Shown one piece after another: positions 11,553 to 21,099 of a DNA stretch of 64,000 nt. Numbering within the stretch: position 1 is the first letter of the stretch; each line of letters starts with the position of its first letter. Source of the DNA: Gibbula magus (taxonomy: Eukaryota; Mollusca; Gastropoda; Trochida; Trochidae); assembly GCA_936450465.1 (NCBI GenBank), contig OW388296.1, forward strand, positions 37,600,023 to 37,664,022, read 5' to 3'. The translations under genes were made by a program, and so were the position numbers. The notes under the pieces were generated by a model. It was not told the DNA's origin and did no database searches. It saw only the letters and a list, made by a program, of their open reading frames with translations.

Positions 11553-12214
11553 AGCAAGCTGAAGTAACAATAGGATAATAACAATAGGTGATATTGACAT
11601 CAGTAAGCTGTGATTGAAGTAGACATAGAAACATAAACGCACAACATGCATTCAATTCCAACAATTGCAAATTTGACATAGCTTCTGCCTCAGTAAATAG
11701 GAACTTGAAAAGTACGTTTTTGTTACAAAATAATTAACTAATTCTGAAACATTTCTTATTGCTACTTGAGCACGTGAAACAGCTAAATAACCCGATCGCC
11801 GCACGATGTTGCATTATGTAATTACCCATATGGCTTGTTTACTTCATATTGGTGGATGTTACAAGTGTGAATACTAGATCGGTTTATTTGACATGAACAT
11901 GGATACAAAAATACATGATAGGTTAGCAATGCAAGATCTCTCAATTGGTCTAATGAAAAGGACAGACAAATGGATATATACAGTGATTCAAGTCATTGAT
12001 ACATGTACAAGGAGATGTACCTTTGGAGATATCAAGGGTGAGATAAGGAATAGTATATACAAACAGTAATATAAGCATAACAAGTAGAGTGATAGAATAA
12101 GTTATGGGGTTGTATGTAATAAACATTTCATAAGGGTGAGTATAACTGGATACTTACAGTTCTGAATATCATAGACATGTATTCCAAAGGGAAATGTTAC
12201 ACACACGATATGCA

Positions 12215-13177
12215 CTAAGAACGCCTATATTTGTCAAGGTCAGATTCTCGTTGAACAACTCGAATTTGTCCTTCCAACTGTTCACAAATATACACTCTGC
12301 CCTCATAAGTCCAAGCGGAATAGATTCGCTCTTCTTTCTTCAGGTCTCTGGCGATCTTAAACAAGTGGTCCCTGTGTTTCATCAGATCTTCATTGCTGTA
12401 AACTTTGTCTCTCTTCCCTTTGAGCTTGCTCTTGTTCTTGATCACTCTGTGTCTGTTCCAAATATCTCATAAACTTCACTACTACGGTCCTGTTCTTACC
12501 CTACTGTCTCTTGCCCACCCGGTAGCACCTGTCAATATCCGTTGATGAAATTCCGTGTGAACATCTTTTAGCACATCCAACATAACCTGATCGATATTCT
12601 CGTCCTCTTGACCCCACTTGGGTTCCTTGAGTCCTGAATTCCTCCGACTGTACTGCTCTAGCTCGTCGATCTTGATGTGCATTTCGTTTCTTAACTCACG
12701 TATCTCTTGCTTGAGAGGGGCCACAACATCTTGTATCACATCATGAAGTACTTTCTTCGCCACAGACACAAACGATTCCCTAAACTTCTGCTGTAGGGCT
12801 GTTAATATGAGTGAATTACTCAACTTGGTGGTGATAACATCCATGGAAGCCTTACTCATGAAGTTGAAAAGTGTAGACGGATAGGAGTGGTCCTGATTCT
12901 GGTCGTCTTGACTCGTCCCGCTCTGTTGTTGAGTAGGGGTCGCCATCTTGGTCTGTGTTGTTGGTAATGGCGTACTACAAAATCCGAAGGTGAATACTTC
13001 TGGTAGATCAAGTTGTAGTGTTGATTGTACCAGTGGCTTCGATGAGTTAGGCGGCACAGAATCCAGTGGAGAACCTGATGGCTTGCGTTTATCACTACTG
13101 CTCCTCTGAGTTGAGTTCGCGCCCCTCCGTCCTCGTCTGTCTCGTGATGGCATATTTCCAAATAATGTATGATGCAC
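12215..13177 (-). pseudogene. LINE ORF1 (coiled coil plus C-terminal domain), frameshifted
   Basis: The first segment (13177-12482) opens with a basic, Ser/Thr/Pro-rich N-terminus, then a region ending LKQEIRELRNEMHIKIDELE, a heptad-like coiled coil, followed by QYSRRNS, the junction typical of CR1/L2-type ORF1 proteins. After one or more frameshifts around 12445-12530 (VKFMRYLEQ is readable in another frame), the C-terminal part continues at 12445-12215 with IKNKSKLKGKRDKVYSNEDL and ARDLKKEERIYSAWT, the conserved end of these ORF1 proteins. The family binds LINE RNA and forms trimers. ORF2 lies 560 bp downstream. Frameshifts make it a pseudogene. Confidence 0.8.
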
Positions 13178-13292
13178 AGTTCAAAATACACTCGCAAATG
13201 CTTCAGGATTGTTCTCAGTAGATTCAGTGTCAATTACAGATCACTACAGACTTACAATATCATCAATTGCAAAATACAACCGGAGAGCGATC

Positions 13293-13517
13293 TCAAACAC
13301 ATCCTACCCCTGCCGCCATCTTGGTCCAAAATTGTGGTTGCTGCTGCTGCAGTGGAGGCAGTGGATGTTGTGGTTGCTGCTGTGGCCGGGGTGTTGATAG
13401 TTGTTGTGTAGGTTTTGGTGATTGTAGCTGCTGTCGTAAAAACGATTGTTGTTCTAGCGGTTGTGGCATTGGTGGATTCGCATAAAAAGGTTTCTGTTTA
13501 GATCTCAGATGTCTCAT
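13293..13517 (-). CDS. Short Gln/Pro-rich open frame, possible exon or LINE leader
   Basis: A 74-codon ATG-initiated frame with a basic start (MRHLRSKQKPF) followed by glutamine- and proline-rich sequence (QQQPQHPLPPLQQQQPQFW). It ends inside the presumed LINE 5' region, overlapping the YY1-like motif. It may be the end of a host exon entered by the LINE, or simply a low-complexity CTG/CAG-rich stretch. No family is recognisable. I would not rely on it as a gene without transcript evidence. Confidence 0.25.
   Translation of the reverse strand: MRHLRSKQKPFYANPPMPQPLEQQSFLRQQLQSPKPTQQLSTPRPQQQPQHPLPPLQQQQPQFWTKMAAGVGCV
13312..13324 (-). promoter_or_regulatory. YY1-like motif CCAAGATGGCGGC at LINE 5' end
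   Basis: On the minus strand CCAAGATGGCGGC lies ~135 bp upstream of ORF1. This matches the vertebrate YY1 core AAGATGGCGGC, which sets the transcription start in mammalian L1 elements. Its position at the apparent 5' border of the LINE suggests a comparable role, but that is inference by analogy. A similar word (acaagatggcggat) at 27792-27805 is not in a LINE context. Confidence 0.5.
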
Positions 13518-13519
13518 TA

Positions 13520-15400
13520 TAACATATGTTCATCACTTGTCTCTGATAATATGGTTAGCATAACAACTTACTTGTTTTGAATGTGTAATTTCCTATTATT
13601 GCCATAATGATCTATATGTACATATATAAACCTATTTCTTGGAGGATACTTTGTCTTGTATGATGCATTTCCTTTGACTTGACTCATATGGCATTTTACA
13701 TTCTTGATAAGCCTTTCTTTTTCTAGCCTGCTCTCATTTCTCAATGAATTGTCCTTGCTCAACGACTTGTTGCATTGGGGAGAGAAAATTGATTTGGGGT
13801 TCCTGGGACAGCATGGTCAATTTTGTGGCCATTCTTGACCATACAGTTGCACATCATTCCCTTTCTTTCTCCAACTTTCATGAGAACATTTAAAGGTTTA
13901 AGTTTGACCCGGACTTGAAACATATAATAACGAGTCCATTTCTCTGTGCCTGAACATTGCTGACTCATGTTCACATATGTTCTGTTCAGTTCTGTTATGT
14001 TCTGATCATGAATGTGTTCAGATAGCAGTTGTGCCCCGTTATATCATACTTAAAAACCTTTGAGGGGTTATGATAGATTATTTTATCTAAAAGATCTTAA
14101 ACCATATCGGTTTGAAATGATTGGATTATTCTATTAGCTTTCATATACAATTGACATACACCTATAATATATTTACGTTTTGTATTAAGATATATAAGGA
14201 TAATGGTAAAGAAAAAACTGTTAGAGGTTGAGTCTCTCCAGCATCATAATCATTTTGGTTACAAGAGTAACACATCAGAACCCCCATATGGATATGATAG
14301 TCTTCCTGTGTCATATGTCATGCTCTAACACTCCATAATATTAGAGCCAGTACTTTAATGTTCACATAATACCAGGTTTAACTTGCCACTAGCATTCACA
14401 TCATACGTCCTGATGTCAATGAGTAAAGCATATGTAGCAAACACCTTTTCACCAAGATCCAAATGAACAGGGTCCTGAAGGGTAATTAAATTTTCATAAT
14501 TTAATTCCGTTAGAATCTGGTTGCTTTAAATTCCCAGACTCTTATATGTCCAGATTTGTCATGAGCTTGTTATCCACATCTTGTTGAGCTCAACACTAAG
14601 GCTCGGTTGCTGTCAATCTTTGTTTGGTGAGTTTCCTATAAAAATAAATATAAAGGATACTGTTACAAATTAAGGGATAGTTCTTTATGGAAACAAACAA
14701 AGAGTAAATTAGCTATGAAAATCTTAAATAAGAAATAAGATTAAAAGGTTCTCACCGTTTTGTAAGCTTTACTGTCCTTGGTTGACAAAAGGTTTCACAT
14801 TCCCAAGACGTTGCAGAAGATCACAGTGATTATGTGAAGTGTATTCATGTCAGTGGAGTTCTTGATGAGCCCGTAAAGTTGTGTCACAAAGAAGCTGCCT
14901 TTTATGTCCAAATTAGTTTGAAATTGGCCTTCTGAGACGGACATTTGCATAAAATGCGTGAGCAAACAGTTAATTCAAGAATGAAAGAATCAGCTCGATC
15001 TTCTGGTGCTTCGTGAATGCCACTGAACACAGTTATATCAGTGCTAAAGGAATAGCGAACAAGACGGCTGTCTAGTTTCCAGGATGGGACCTTTTCGTAC
15101 TTTTAGCAACAACTTTTACCATTTGTGAATAATGGAACTCTGAATTTATCAGCTTGCAGAACTTAATGTGGATCATATGGAGATTGTAAGGCCTGTAAAT
15201 GTTCCAATTCGTGTCACTGAGCCCAACAAATAATAAGTCATACCTTTGATAAAGTTTGCATGAGGAATCAAAATTACTCAACCTCGTACATGATGATATA
15301 ACAATATTATTTCGGATGTTGTTTTTCCCAATAAAATTCCAACCAATGTTACCACTACAATTTTTGTCGTTTTCCCACATATTTTGTTCATTTCATACAT
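13520..15400. other. Probable intronic or intergenic DNA, no clear gene
   Basis: Only short frames occur here, such as a minus-strand 71-codon frame at 13974-13759 with several cysteines and one at 15380-15072. Neither resembles a known protein nor has clear splice sites. The stretch lies downstream, on the minus strand, of the transmembrane exon at 15423-15652, so parts may be introns or an unrecognised 3' exon of that gene. Confidence 0.4.
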
Positions 15401-15422
15401 CAACATGAAAAGACAAGACTAC

Positions 15423-15652
15423 CTTGGCTAAGTTGTGAGAACCTTCTGACTTGAAGCTGTTGGCAAAGTGTGTTGAAGTTATCAGCAGGAGCACCGGCTA
15501 TAGAGATCTGGCTGACCGAACGAGGGCGTGGTCTCACGTCACGTCCTGTCCCTCTTCTTTTTCTGGCTCGTCCCAATAGATAGCAGATCACACCCACCAT
15601 CACAATAATAAGTGACCCGCCAGCAACAGAACACCCTATCAGGACAGAGTTA
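15423..15652 (-). CDS. Internal exon of a single-pass membrane protein (host gene)
   Basis: On the minus strand a pyrimidine-containing acceptor ending tatatttgcag precedes the exon and a gtagtc donor follows it, giving a 230-bp open exon (acceptor after one codon base, donor after one base). It encodes a ~24-residue membrane segment (VLIGCSVAGGSLIIVMVGVI, then CYLLG). The positive anchor RARKRRG and a cytoplasmic Ser/Arg/Gln-rich tail with SVSQISIAGAPADNF follow. The order hydrophobic then basic fits the TM/juxtamembrane exon of a type I receptor. No extracellular or enzymatic domain is visible in the window; upstream exons would lie beyond the transposon pile at 15.8-24 kb. This is the only convincing host coding sequence found. 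Confidence 0.65.
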
Positions 15653-15815
15653 CTGCAAATATAACAAAAGCTTTATAATAACAAAAGCTGTTGAAAACAT
15701 AGGTTATCCAGCAGGATAACCACTTTCTTGAGATAAAAAAATCAAAGCTACCTGGACCACATCGTATTATAACTGAAATAATCAAGAATTATGTACATTA
15801 TTGTAATTGAAATAA

Positions 15816-15818
<3 letters not shown>

Positions 15819-15873
<55 letters not shown>
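15819..15873. repeat. (TA)n microsatellite at left edge of fold-back element
   Basis: About 55 bp of pure TA immediately outside the left arm of the Penelope-like fold-back. A longer TA tract (20777-20919) lies outside the right arm, so the element is framed by TA repeats, either as target preference or as part of its termini. Confidence 0.9.
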
Positions 15874-15878
<5 letters not shown>

Positions 15879-16065
15879 GTAAACATCAGATGGTTTTGAA
15901 TGGATCAATCTTCTTTAATACAAAACGATGAGCTCATTTCGACCAGTATATCGGTCTTTTCAAGTATGGTTAACATTCGGAAGATTTCATATTTATGTAT
16001 GAACAAAAACAATAGCATGTTGTAATGATCAACATCTTAACACGTCAGTGTATTGACATCCAAAT

Positions 16066-18714
16066 ATAGATATAGATGGAGTATATCAGGTATGGATATC
16101 TTCATAAAATCACTTGGAGATAATATCGAATTATATGGAAGAAATATTTTAAATGACATAAGAGATGATAATATCAACCAAGCTGTGGCCGCACTAAACG
16201 AATTAATCCTTAACTCTGCTGAGATAATGAAAAGGCGAGTACAGTGTAAAGAGGTAAAACAGCCGGTTTGGTTCGACAGGGATTGCCAGAAGGCAAAGAG
16301 ACAAAAGTATTCTTATCTTAGGAAGTTTAGAAGATCCCATAATGATATCGATTTACAGGTGTATTTAGACAGTAAAAGGAAATTTAGATCTATATGTCAA
16401 CAAAAACAGACAAAGACTGATGAAGCGTCAATTGATAACCTTATGGAAAACCTGAATGATCCAAATCTATTTTGGAAAACAGTAAATCGTATATTGCATT
16501 CTCGCAAAACTTCAACCCATAACAATAATATATCAATCGATGCATGGAAGGAGCATTTTTGCAAGTTGTTTAATGAAGGAATCGATGATACTCCTTGGGT
16601 AGAGACGTTTGATGATGTAAATGATAATGATGTGGATGACATTTCAAATATGATTTTAAACAATGAAATAACTGAAATAGAAATTCAAAATGCTATTAAC
16701 GGATTGAAAAGAAGTAAGTCACCTGGTCTTGATAAATTAATTGCTGAATTTTTTATACATGGGGCTTTTGTTTTAATTCCAACTCTTCATAAGTTGTTTA
16801 ATAAAATGTTCGACTCTGGGACTTTACCAGATGAATGGTCTAAATCTATTATCATCCCATTACACAAAGGAGGCCCATCGAATGAGCCAAATAACTATCG
16901 AGGGATATCTCTTTTAAGCATATTTAGCAAAATATTTACTTCAGTCATCTGTAATAGATTGAGATTGTGGACAGAAATATTTGACAAGATTGTAGAATCG
17001 CAAGCTGGTTTTAGACATGAATATTCGACGATTGATAATGCATTTATTTTATGTGCCTTGATAGAAAAACAAATAACCAAGAAAAGAGGTAAACTATATG
17101 CTGCGTTTATAGACTTCAAAAAGGCCTTCGATAAGGTTAAGCGCCCAAAGTTATGGAAACTATTTAACAGTAATGGAATTAAAGGCAAGTTATTCCAAAT
17201 CATACATAATATCTTTAGCGATGTCACTGCCTGTGTAAGGAACAATAACAGATATTCTGAATTCTTCACATGCCCCATAGGACTGAAACAAGGTTGCATC
17301 ATGAGCCCACTAATATTTTCCATTTATATTAATGAATTAGCAACCAATATTGAAAGTTCAGATTGTTATGGGTTACAACTCATGCCAGATCTTGTACATA
17401 TATATCTGCTTTTGTTTGCTGATGACATTGTGCTGTTTTCTAATGTGTGCAGGGATCTTCAAAAACAGCTTAACATTCTCTCTTCATTTTCGATCGAATA
17501 TGGTTTGAAGGTGAATATGGCAAAATCAAATATAATAGTATTTAGAAAGGGCGGTATGTTAAGTGCAAATGAGAAATGGAATTTTGACGACAAAGAATTG
17601 AAAATTGTTAACAGTTACAAATACTTAGGCATATATTTTACTCCGCAGTTATCATGGAATCATGCTATAAGCATAAAAGCTATGGAGGGAAAGCGAGCCT
17701 TGAATGGTATACTTAAGGCGTTGAATATGAACTGCTTCATAAATAGCCAGACATTCTTCAAAATTTTTGATAGCAAAATACTACCGATCCCAACATATGG
17801 CTGTGAAATTTGGGGACATAAAAATTACAATGCATTAGAAAAAATTCAGATAACAGCGTGCAAGAGGTTTCTTCAACTAGCTATTAAAACACCTAATTAT
17901 GCTGTCCTCGGGGAATGTGGCCGCTTTCCACTATTTGTGAACACATCTGTGAGAGTCGTCAAATATTGGCTTAAGCTAACGAGAATGTCTGAACACAGAT
18001 ATGTCAAGAAATCTTACAAAATGTCTTTACTTTATGATTCAAATGGAAAGGTAAACTGGGTTACTAAAGTTAGGCATATGTTATGTTCAAACGGATTTAT
18101 GTACGTATGGGCAAACCAGGGAGTAGAGAACATAAACTTATTTATCAGTGAATTTAAACAAAGAATGCAAGATGTATCAATATCAGATTGGTTTGCTTCA
18201 ATAGATAAGATATCTAAACTCCAAAACTACAAAAGCTTTAAGAATAGATTCGAAACCGAAGTCTATATAAATTCACTACATATAAATAAATTCAGAAGTA
18301 CTTATGCTAATTTCCGATGTGGTACACTCCCGCTTGAAATAGAAACTGGCAGGATGAATGGCATAGAACGTAAGGATAGATTATGCAGACTATGTAAATC
18401 AGGGGAAATAGAGGATGAATATCATTTTTTACTTATTTGTAAACCACTTACAGACATCAGAAAACAATACATAAATGTCACAGCAACCTCCAAACAACAG
18501 TTCATTGATTTGATGTCAAATCATAATAAAGAAATCATTAGGAAGTTGTCTATGTATATATACCATGCAATGATATTTCGAAATACTCTTATTCAATAAG
18601 CACAATTCTTGTTTTGTATACGCATGTGCAGAATGTTATAATGTTATAATAACATTGTATTCTATGTTGTTATAGGCCGTAGGCCTAAATATCAACCGCA
18701 ATAAAGAACTTGAC
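16066..18714 (+). mobile_element. 5'-truncated I/Nimb-like LINE inserted in the Penelope left arm
   Basis: The insertion is bounded by a 13-bp direct duplication ttgacatccaaat at 16053-16065 and 18715-18727. The uninterrupted empty site survives, inverted, in the right arm at 20539-20551. The 3' end has AATAAA (18700-18705) and the terminus gaacttgac, typical of LINEs with ACTTG-type tails; the tail shares cttgac with the duplication, so the exact border may shift by a few bases. Confidence 0.88.
16092..18599 (+). CDS. I/Nimb-like LINE ORF2, C-terminal part: reverse transcriptase with Cys-His tail
   Basis: The frame is open from the truncation point (16066) to the stop at 18597-18599, with the first in-frame ATG at 16092; frame upstream of 16066 is target DNA. 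The order is linker with PVWFDRDCQKAKRQK, RT fingers (NNYRGISLLSIFSKIF, ~16890), palm motif A (AAFIDFKKAFDKV, ~17100), GLKQGCIMSPLIFSIYINEL (~17280), the catalytic FADDIVLFS (~17414), thumb (NSYKYLGIYFTPQLSW, ~17610), and near the C-terminus CRLCKSGEIEDEYHFLLIC (~18383), the Cys/His motif of I/Jockey-type elements. The N-terminal endonuclease was lost by 5' truncation, so the copy cannot move alone. No internal stop or shift: the insertion is recent. Whether it is translated is unknown. Confidence 0.88.
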   Translation: MDIFIKSLGDNIELYGRNILNDIRDDNINQAVAALNELILNSAEIMKRRVQCKEVKQPVWFDRDCQKAKRQKYSYLRKFRRSHNDIDLQVYLDSKRKFRSICQQKQTKTDEASIDNLMENLNDPNLFWKTVNRILHSRKTSTHNNNISIDAWKEHFCKLFNEGIDDTPWVETFDDVNDNDVDDISNMILNNEITEIEIQNAINGLKRSKSPGLDKLIAEFFIHGAFVLIPTLHKLFNKMFDSGTLPDEWSKSIIIPLHKGGPSNEPNNYRGISLLSIFSKIFTSVICNRLRLWTEIFDKIVESQAGFRHEYSTIDNAFILCALIEKQITKKRGKLYAAFIDFKKAFDKVKRPKLWKLFNSNGIKGKLFQIIHNIFSDVTACVRNNNRYSEFFTCPIGLKQGCIMSPLIFSIYINELATNIESSDCYGLQLMPDLVHIYLLLFADDIVLFSNVCRDLQKQLNILSSFSIEYGLKVNMAKSNIIVFRKGGMLSANEKWNFDDKELKIVNSYKYLGIYFTPQLSWNHAISIKAMEGKRALNGILKALNMNCFINSQTFFKIFDSKILPIPTYGCEIWGHKNYNALEKIQITACKRFLQLAIKTPNYAVLGECGRFPLFVNTSVRVVKYWLKLTRMSEHRYVKKSYKMSLLYDSNGKVNWVTKVRHMLCSNGFMYVWANQGVENINLFISEFKQRMQDVSISDWFASIDKISKLQNYKSFKNRFETEVYINSLHINKFRSTYANFRCGTLPLEIETGRMNGIERKDRLCRLCKSGEIEDEYHFLLICKPLTDIRKQYINVTATSKQQFIDLMSNHNKEIIRKLSMYIYHAMIFRNTLIQ

Positions 18715-18884
18715 TTGACATCCAAATCAGTCATTGTCTTTCAATCATGTTCGTGAATTGCCTCGAGGTATTCAATTGGGTGTCACTCCAGGACAATGAG
18801 GTCTCTGAGGGTTAACGAGTTCATTGTGTGTCCTTGATTACATGTAAAACAATGGAGTCGTAATCAATCAATTTCTCGTGTGAA

Positions 18885-19125
18885 TTAACTGTTCAGTGAT
18901 GGGCAGTATTTATTTATGAAAAATGTTTCTTTAGTCTCTAAAGTTAAATTTGTAATTTGTGAATTGGAGAATAATTTATAAAATGGAAAAATAAGAAAGT
19001 TTCCATTGTTGCAGTCTGCTATATGTTTACTAATTTTTAGGTGACGGAGATTAGGATTATTGATTTGCTGTTTGTGAACACGTACCCTAGCTTGAAGGTT
19101 GGAAGTTTGTTCAATATAAGTATAT
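18885..19125 (-). pseudogene. Inverted copy of the Penelope-like endonuclease C-terminus (left arm)
   Basis: The minus-strand frame reads TYIEQTSNLQARVRVHKQQI, then HLKISKHIADCNNGN and ETFFINKYCPSLNS with a stop. It matches the 3' coding end of the plus-strand unit (20160-20381) but keeps the NLQARVRVHK segment lost there, so it preserves the undeleted form of the GIY-YIG domain's second half. It lacks an RT and a start and is only an arm of the fold-back. Confidence 0.8.
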
Positions 19126-20381
19126 AAATCTGAACGACAGATTTGATAAGTCATTTGTCCTTGAATCAGCAAAAATTATTTTGGAAAACAACACATTCCA
19201 GTTTAATGATGTCCCTTTCATACAAATTCTAGGTACAGCTATGGGAACAAAATTTGCACCTGTTTATGCAAACCTTGTTTTAGGATACCTTGAGGAAAAG
19301 TTATATCTACAACTGAAAGATATCTATGGTGATGATTTTGCAAATGACTTTATCTCAAAATGGAAACGTTATTTAGATGACTGTTTTCTGTTATGGCAAA
19401 CATCAAACGGAGATATTCAAGATATTCTCAATATACTTCAGAATATGCATCCAAATATCAAATTTACTATAGAAACGGATAACAATAAGCTCCCGTTTCT
19501 AGATATTCTCATCATAAAAGAAGGTACTAAACTTTCTACTGACATTTACCATAAACCTACAGACACGCAACTTTACCTTCATTTCAAAAGTTCTCATGAA
19601 AAACATGTTAAAACTAATTTACCTTATTGTCTAGCAAGACGCATATGCACAATAATTAAGGATGGAAGCTTAAGACAAAAAAGGTTAGAAGAGTTAAAAT
19701 TTGCTCTGCTGAAACGAGCCTTTCCTCAAAATATGATTGACAAAGGTATTGAAAAAGCAACCAATCACACCATTTCTGAATTGCGAACGCCCACAAATAA
19801 AATAGTACCTAAACGTACTATAACATTTGTAACTACCCATAATCCAAACAATCCAAATGTGTTCCCTCTAATACGAGACAACTTAGACATACTAACACAA
19901 GACAAAAAGCTGAAAGCTATGCTTAATAAAACCACTATAATTAAGAGTAAACGGCAACAAAATAACTTGAAAAAACTACTCACTAAAGCAAAATTCAGCA
20001 ACAATGACAATCAAGCTGAAGTTTCAAAATGTCAAGATAAGAGATGTGGTACCTGTCCAATTATTATGGAAGGTCAAAAATTCCAATTTGAAAATGGGCA
20101 ACATTTTATTGTTAAACACAACATGAACTGCAAATCTAAAAATGTAATTTACGCAATCCTCTGTCCGAAATGCAATCTAACTTATATTGGACAAACAGCA
20201 AATCAATAATCCTAATCTCCGTCACCTAAAAATTAGTAAACATATAGCAGACTGCAACAATGGAAACTTTCTTATTTTTCCATTTTATAAATTATTCTCC
20301 AATTCACAAATTACATATTTAACTTTAGAGACTAAAGAAACATTTTTCATAAATAAATACTGCCCATCACTGAACAGTTAA
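19126..20381 (+). pseudogene. Penelope-like RT plus GIY-YIG endonuclease, 5'-truncated and frameshifted
   Basis: Translation from the arm junction gives KSFVLESAKIILENNTFQF, then Penelope-type RT motifs GTAMGTKFAPVYANL (~19233), KRYLDDCFLLW with the catalytic YLDD (~19362) and KLPFLDILI (~19488). The linker holds the Cys motif CQDKRCGTCPII (~20030). The GIY-YIG nuclease starts with NVIYAILCPKC and LTYIGQT (~20140-20200). The frame then hits a stop at 20207-20209 because ~35 bp are missing relative to the left arm; the rest of the nuclease continues in another frame (INNPNLRHLKISKHI to a stop at 20379-20381). The N-terminal RT part is absent. The family copies its RNA and nicks target DNA with the GIY-YIG domain; this copy is inactive. 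Confidence 0.87.
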
Positions 20382-20745
20382 TTCACACGAGAAATTGATT
20401 GATTACGACTCCATTGTTTTACATGTAATCAAGGACACACAATGAACTCGTTAACCCTCAGAGACCTCATTGTCCTGGAGTGACACCCAATTGAATACCT
20501 CGAGGCAATTCACGAACATGATTGAAAGACAATGACTGATTTGGATGTCAATACACTGACGTGTTAAGATGTTTATCATTACAACATGCTATTGTTTATG
20601 TTCATACATAAATATGCAATCTTCCGAATGTTAACCATACTTGAAAAGACCGATATACTGGTCGAAATGAGCTCATCGTATTGTATAAAAGAAGATTGAT
20701 CCAGTCAAAACCATCTGATGTTTACTCTTTTCTATATATAACCTT
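20382..20745 (+). other. Penelope-like 3' non-coding region (right arm)
   Basis: Sequence after the stop is matched in inverted order by 15874-16065 and 18728-18900. It contains the empty target site (20539-20551) of the LINE inserted in the left arm. Nothing else is seen. Confidence 0.8.
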
Positions 20746-20769
20746 ACTTCACGTGAGAAGCAACTCATC

Positions 20770-20923
<154 letters not shown>

Positions 20924-21099
20924 AATCACTCTCGGCTTGTGGACAATTTGACATTTAAGAAGTTGTAATGGTACCGATTTTTACCAAAAATAAACTATTC
21001 TTGTGTCTCAACTACACTTGTTACATGATAAACTTTAGGTTTCAGATGTAAAAAAAACACCAAACATTTGTTACCTTGTTGACTTTTACAAAATAAAAC

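Larger units (their letters stand above)
9036..11651 (-). pseudogene. CR1/L2-like LINE ORF2: 2A peptide, endonuclease, partial reverse transcriptase
   Basis: The N-terminus has a leucine/isoleucine-rich stretch directly followed by GDIESNPGP (2A motif), then the endonuclease start FHLNARSIRNK and a TEIHLD motif (usually TETWLD). After the insertion at 10396-11232 the frame resumes with CTVYRPES, ENLL (normally GDFNENLL) near 10240-10270, and SDHKGTIKYTC (10074-10042). RT motifs follow in mixed frames: FDRVWHRGLMLKLEMYGVH near 9590-9545, GVPLGSVLGP near 9450-9420, a decayed LFGDYT (normally FADDT), and HKHLGLTFSSNG near 9150-9100. The frame is broken by several stops and shifts, so the product cannot be made intact. 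In living relatives ORF2 nicks target DNA and primes reverse transcription of the LINE RNA. Confidence 0.8.
9036..13330 (-). mobile_element. CR1/L2-like LINE, near full length but decayed, with nested insertion
   Basis: In order on the minus strand: a 5' region starting near a CCAAGATGGCGGC motif (13312-13324), an ORF1 (13177-12215, frameshifted), an ORF2 opening with a hydrophobic stretch and a 2A peptide (11651 onward), an APE endonuclease, and an RT domain that stops abruptly near 9036 before the 3' UTR. A TTAA-flanked 837-bp element interrupts the endonuclease. Multiple stops show it is an old, inactive copy. The missing 3' end suggests a later rearrangement against the plus-strand LINE fragment ending near 8945. 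Confidence 0.8.
15874..20745 (+). mobile_element. Penelope-like element in fold-back arrangement, entered by a LINE
   Basis: A 5'-truncated Penelope-like unit (19126-20745, plus strand) is joined head-on to an inverted copy of its own 3' part (left arm, 15874-16065 plus 18715-19125). The arms match over ~600 bp once the inserted LINE (16066-18714) is removed, from the GIY-YIG-coding end out to ccatctgatgtttac and beyond. Inverted partial copies at the 5' side are a known habit of Penelope-like elements. Arm identity is high with scattered mismatches, so the element is moderately young. Confidence 0.82.

Noticed and set aside
15072..15380. 102-codon minus-strand frame as a second exon of the membrane gene
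   Set aside because: Asparagine/serine-rich, no splice sites found at its edges, no domain.
18885..19172. Independent minus-strand gene
   Set aside because: It is the inverted arm of the Penelope-like element, duplicating the 3' coding end at 20160-20381.
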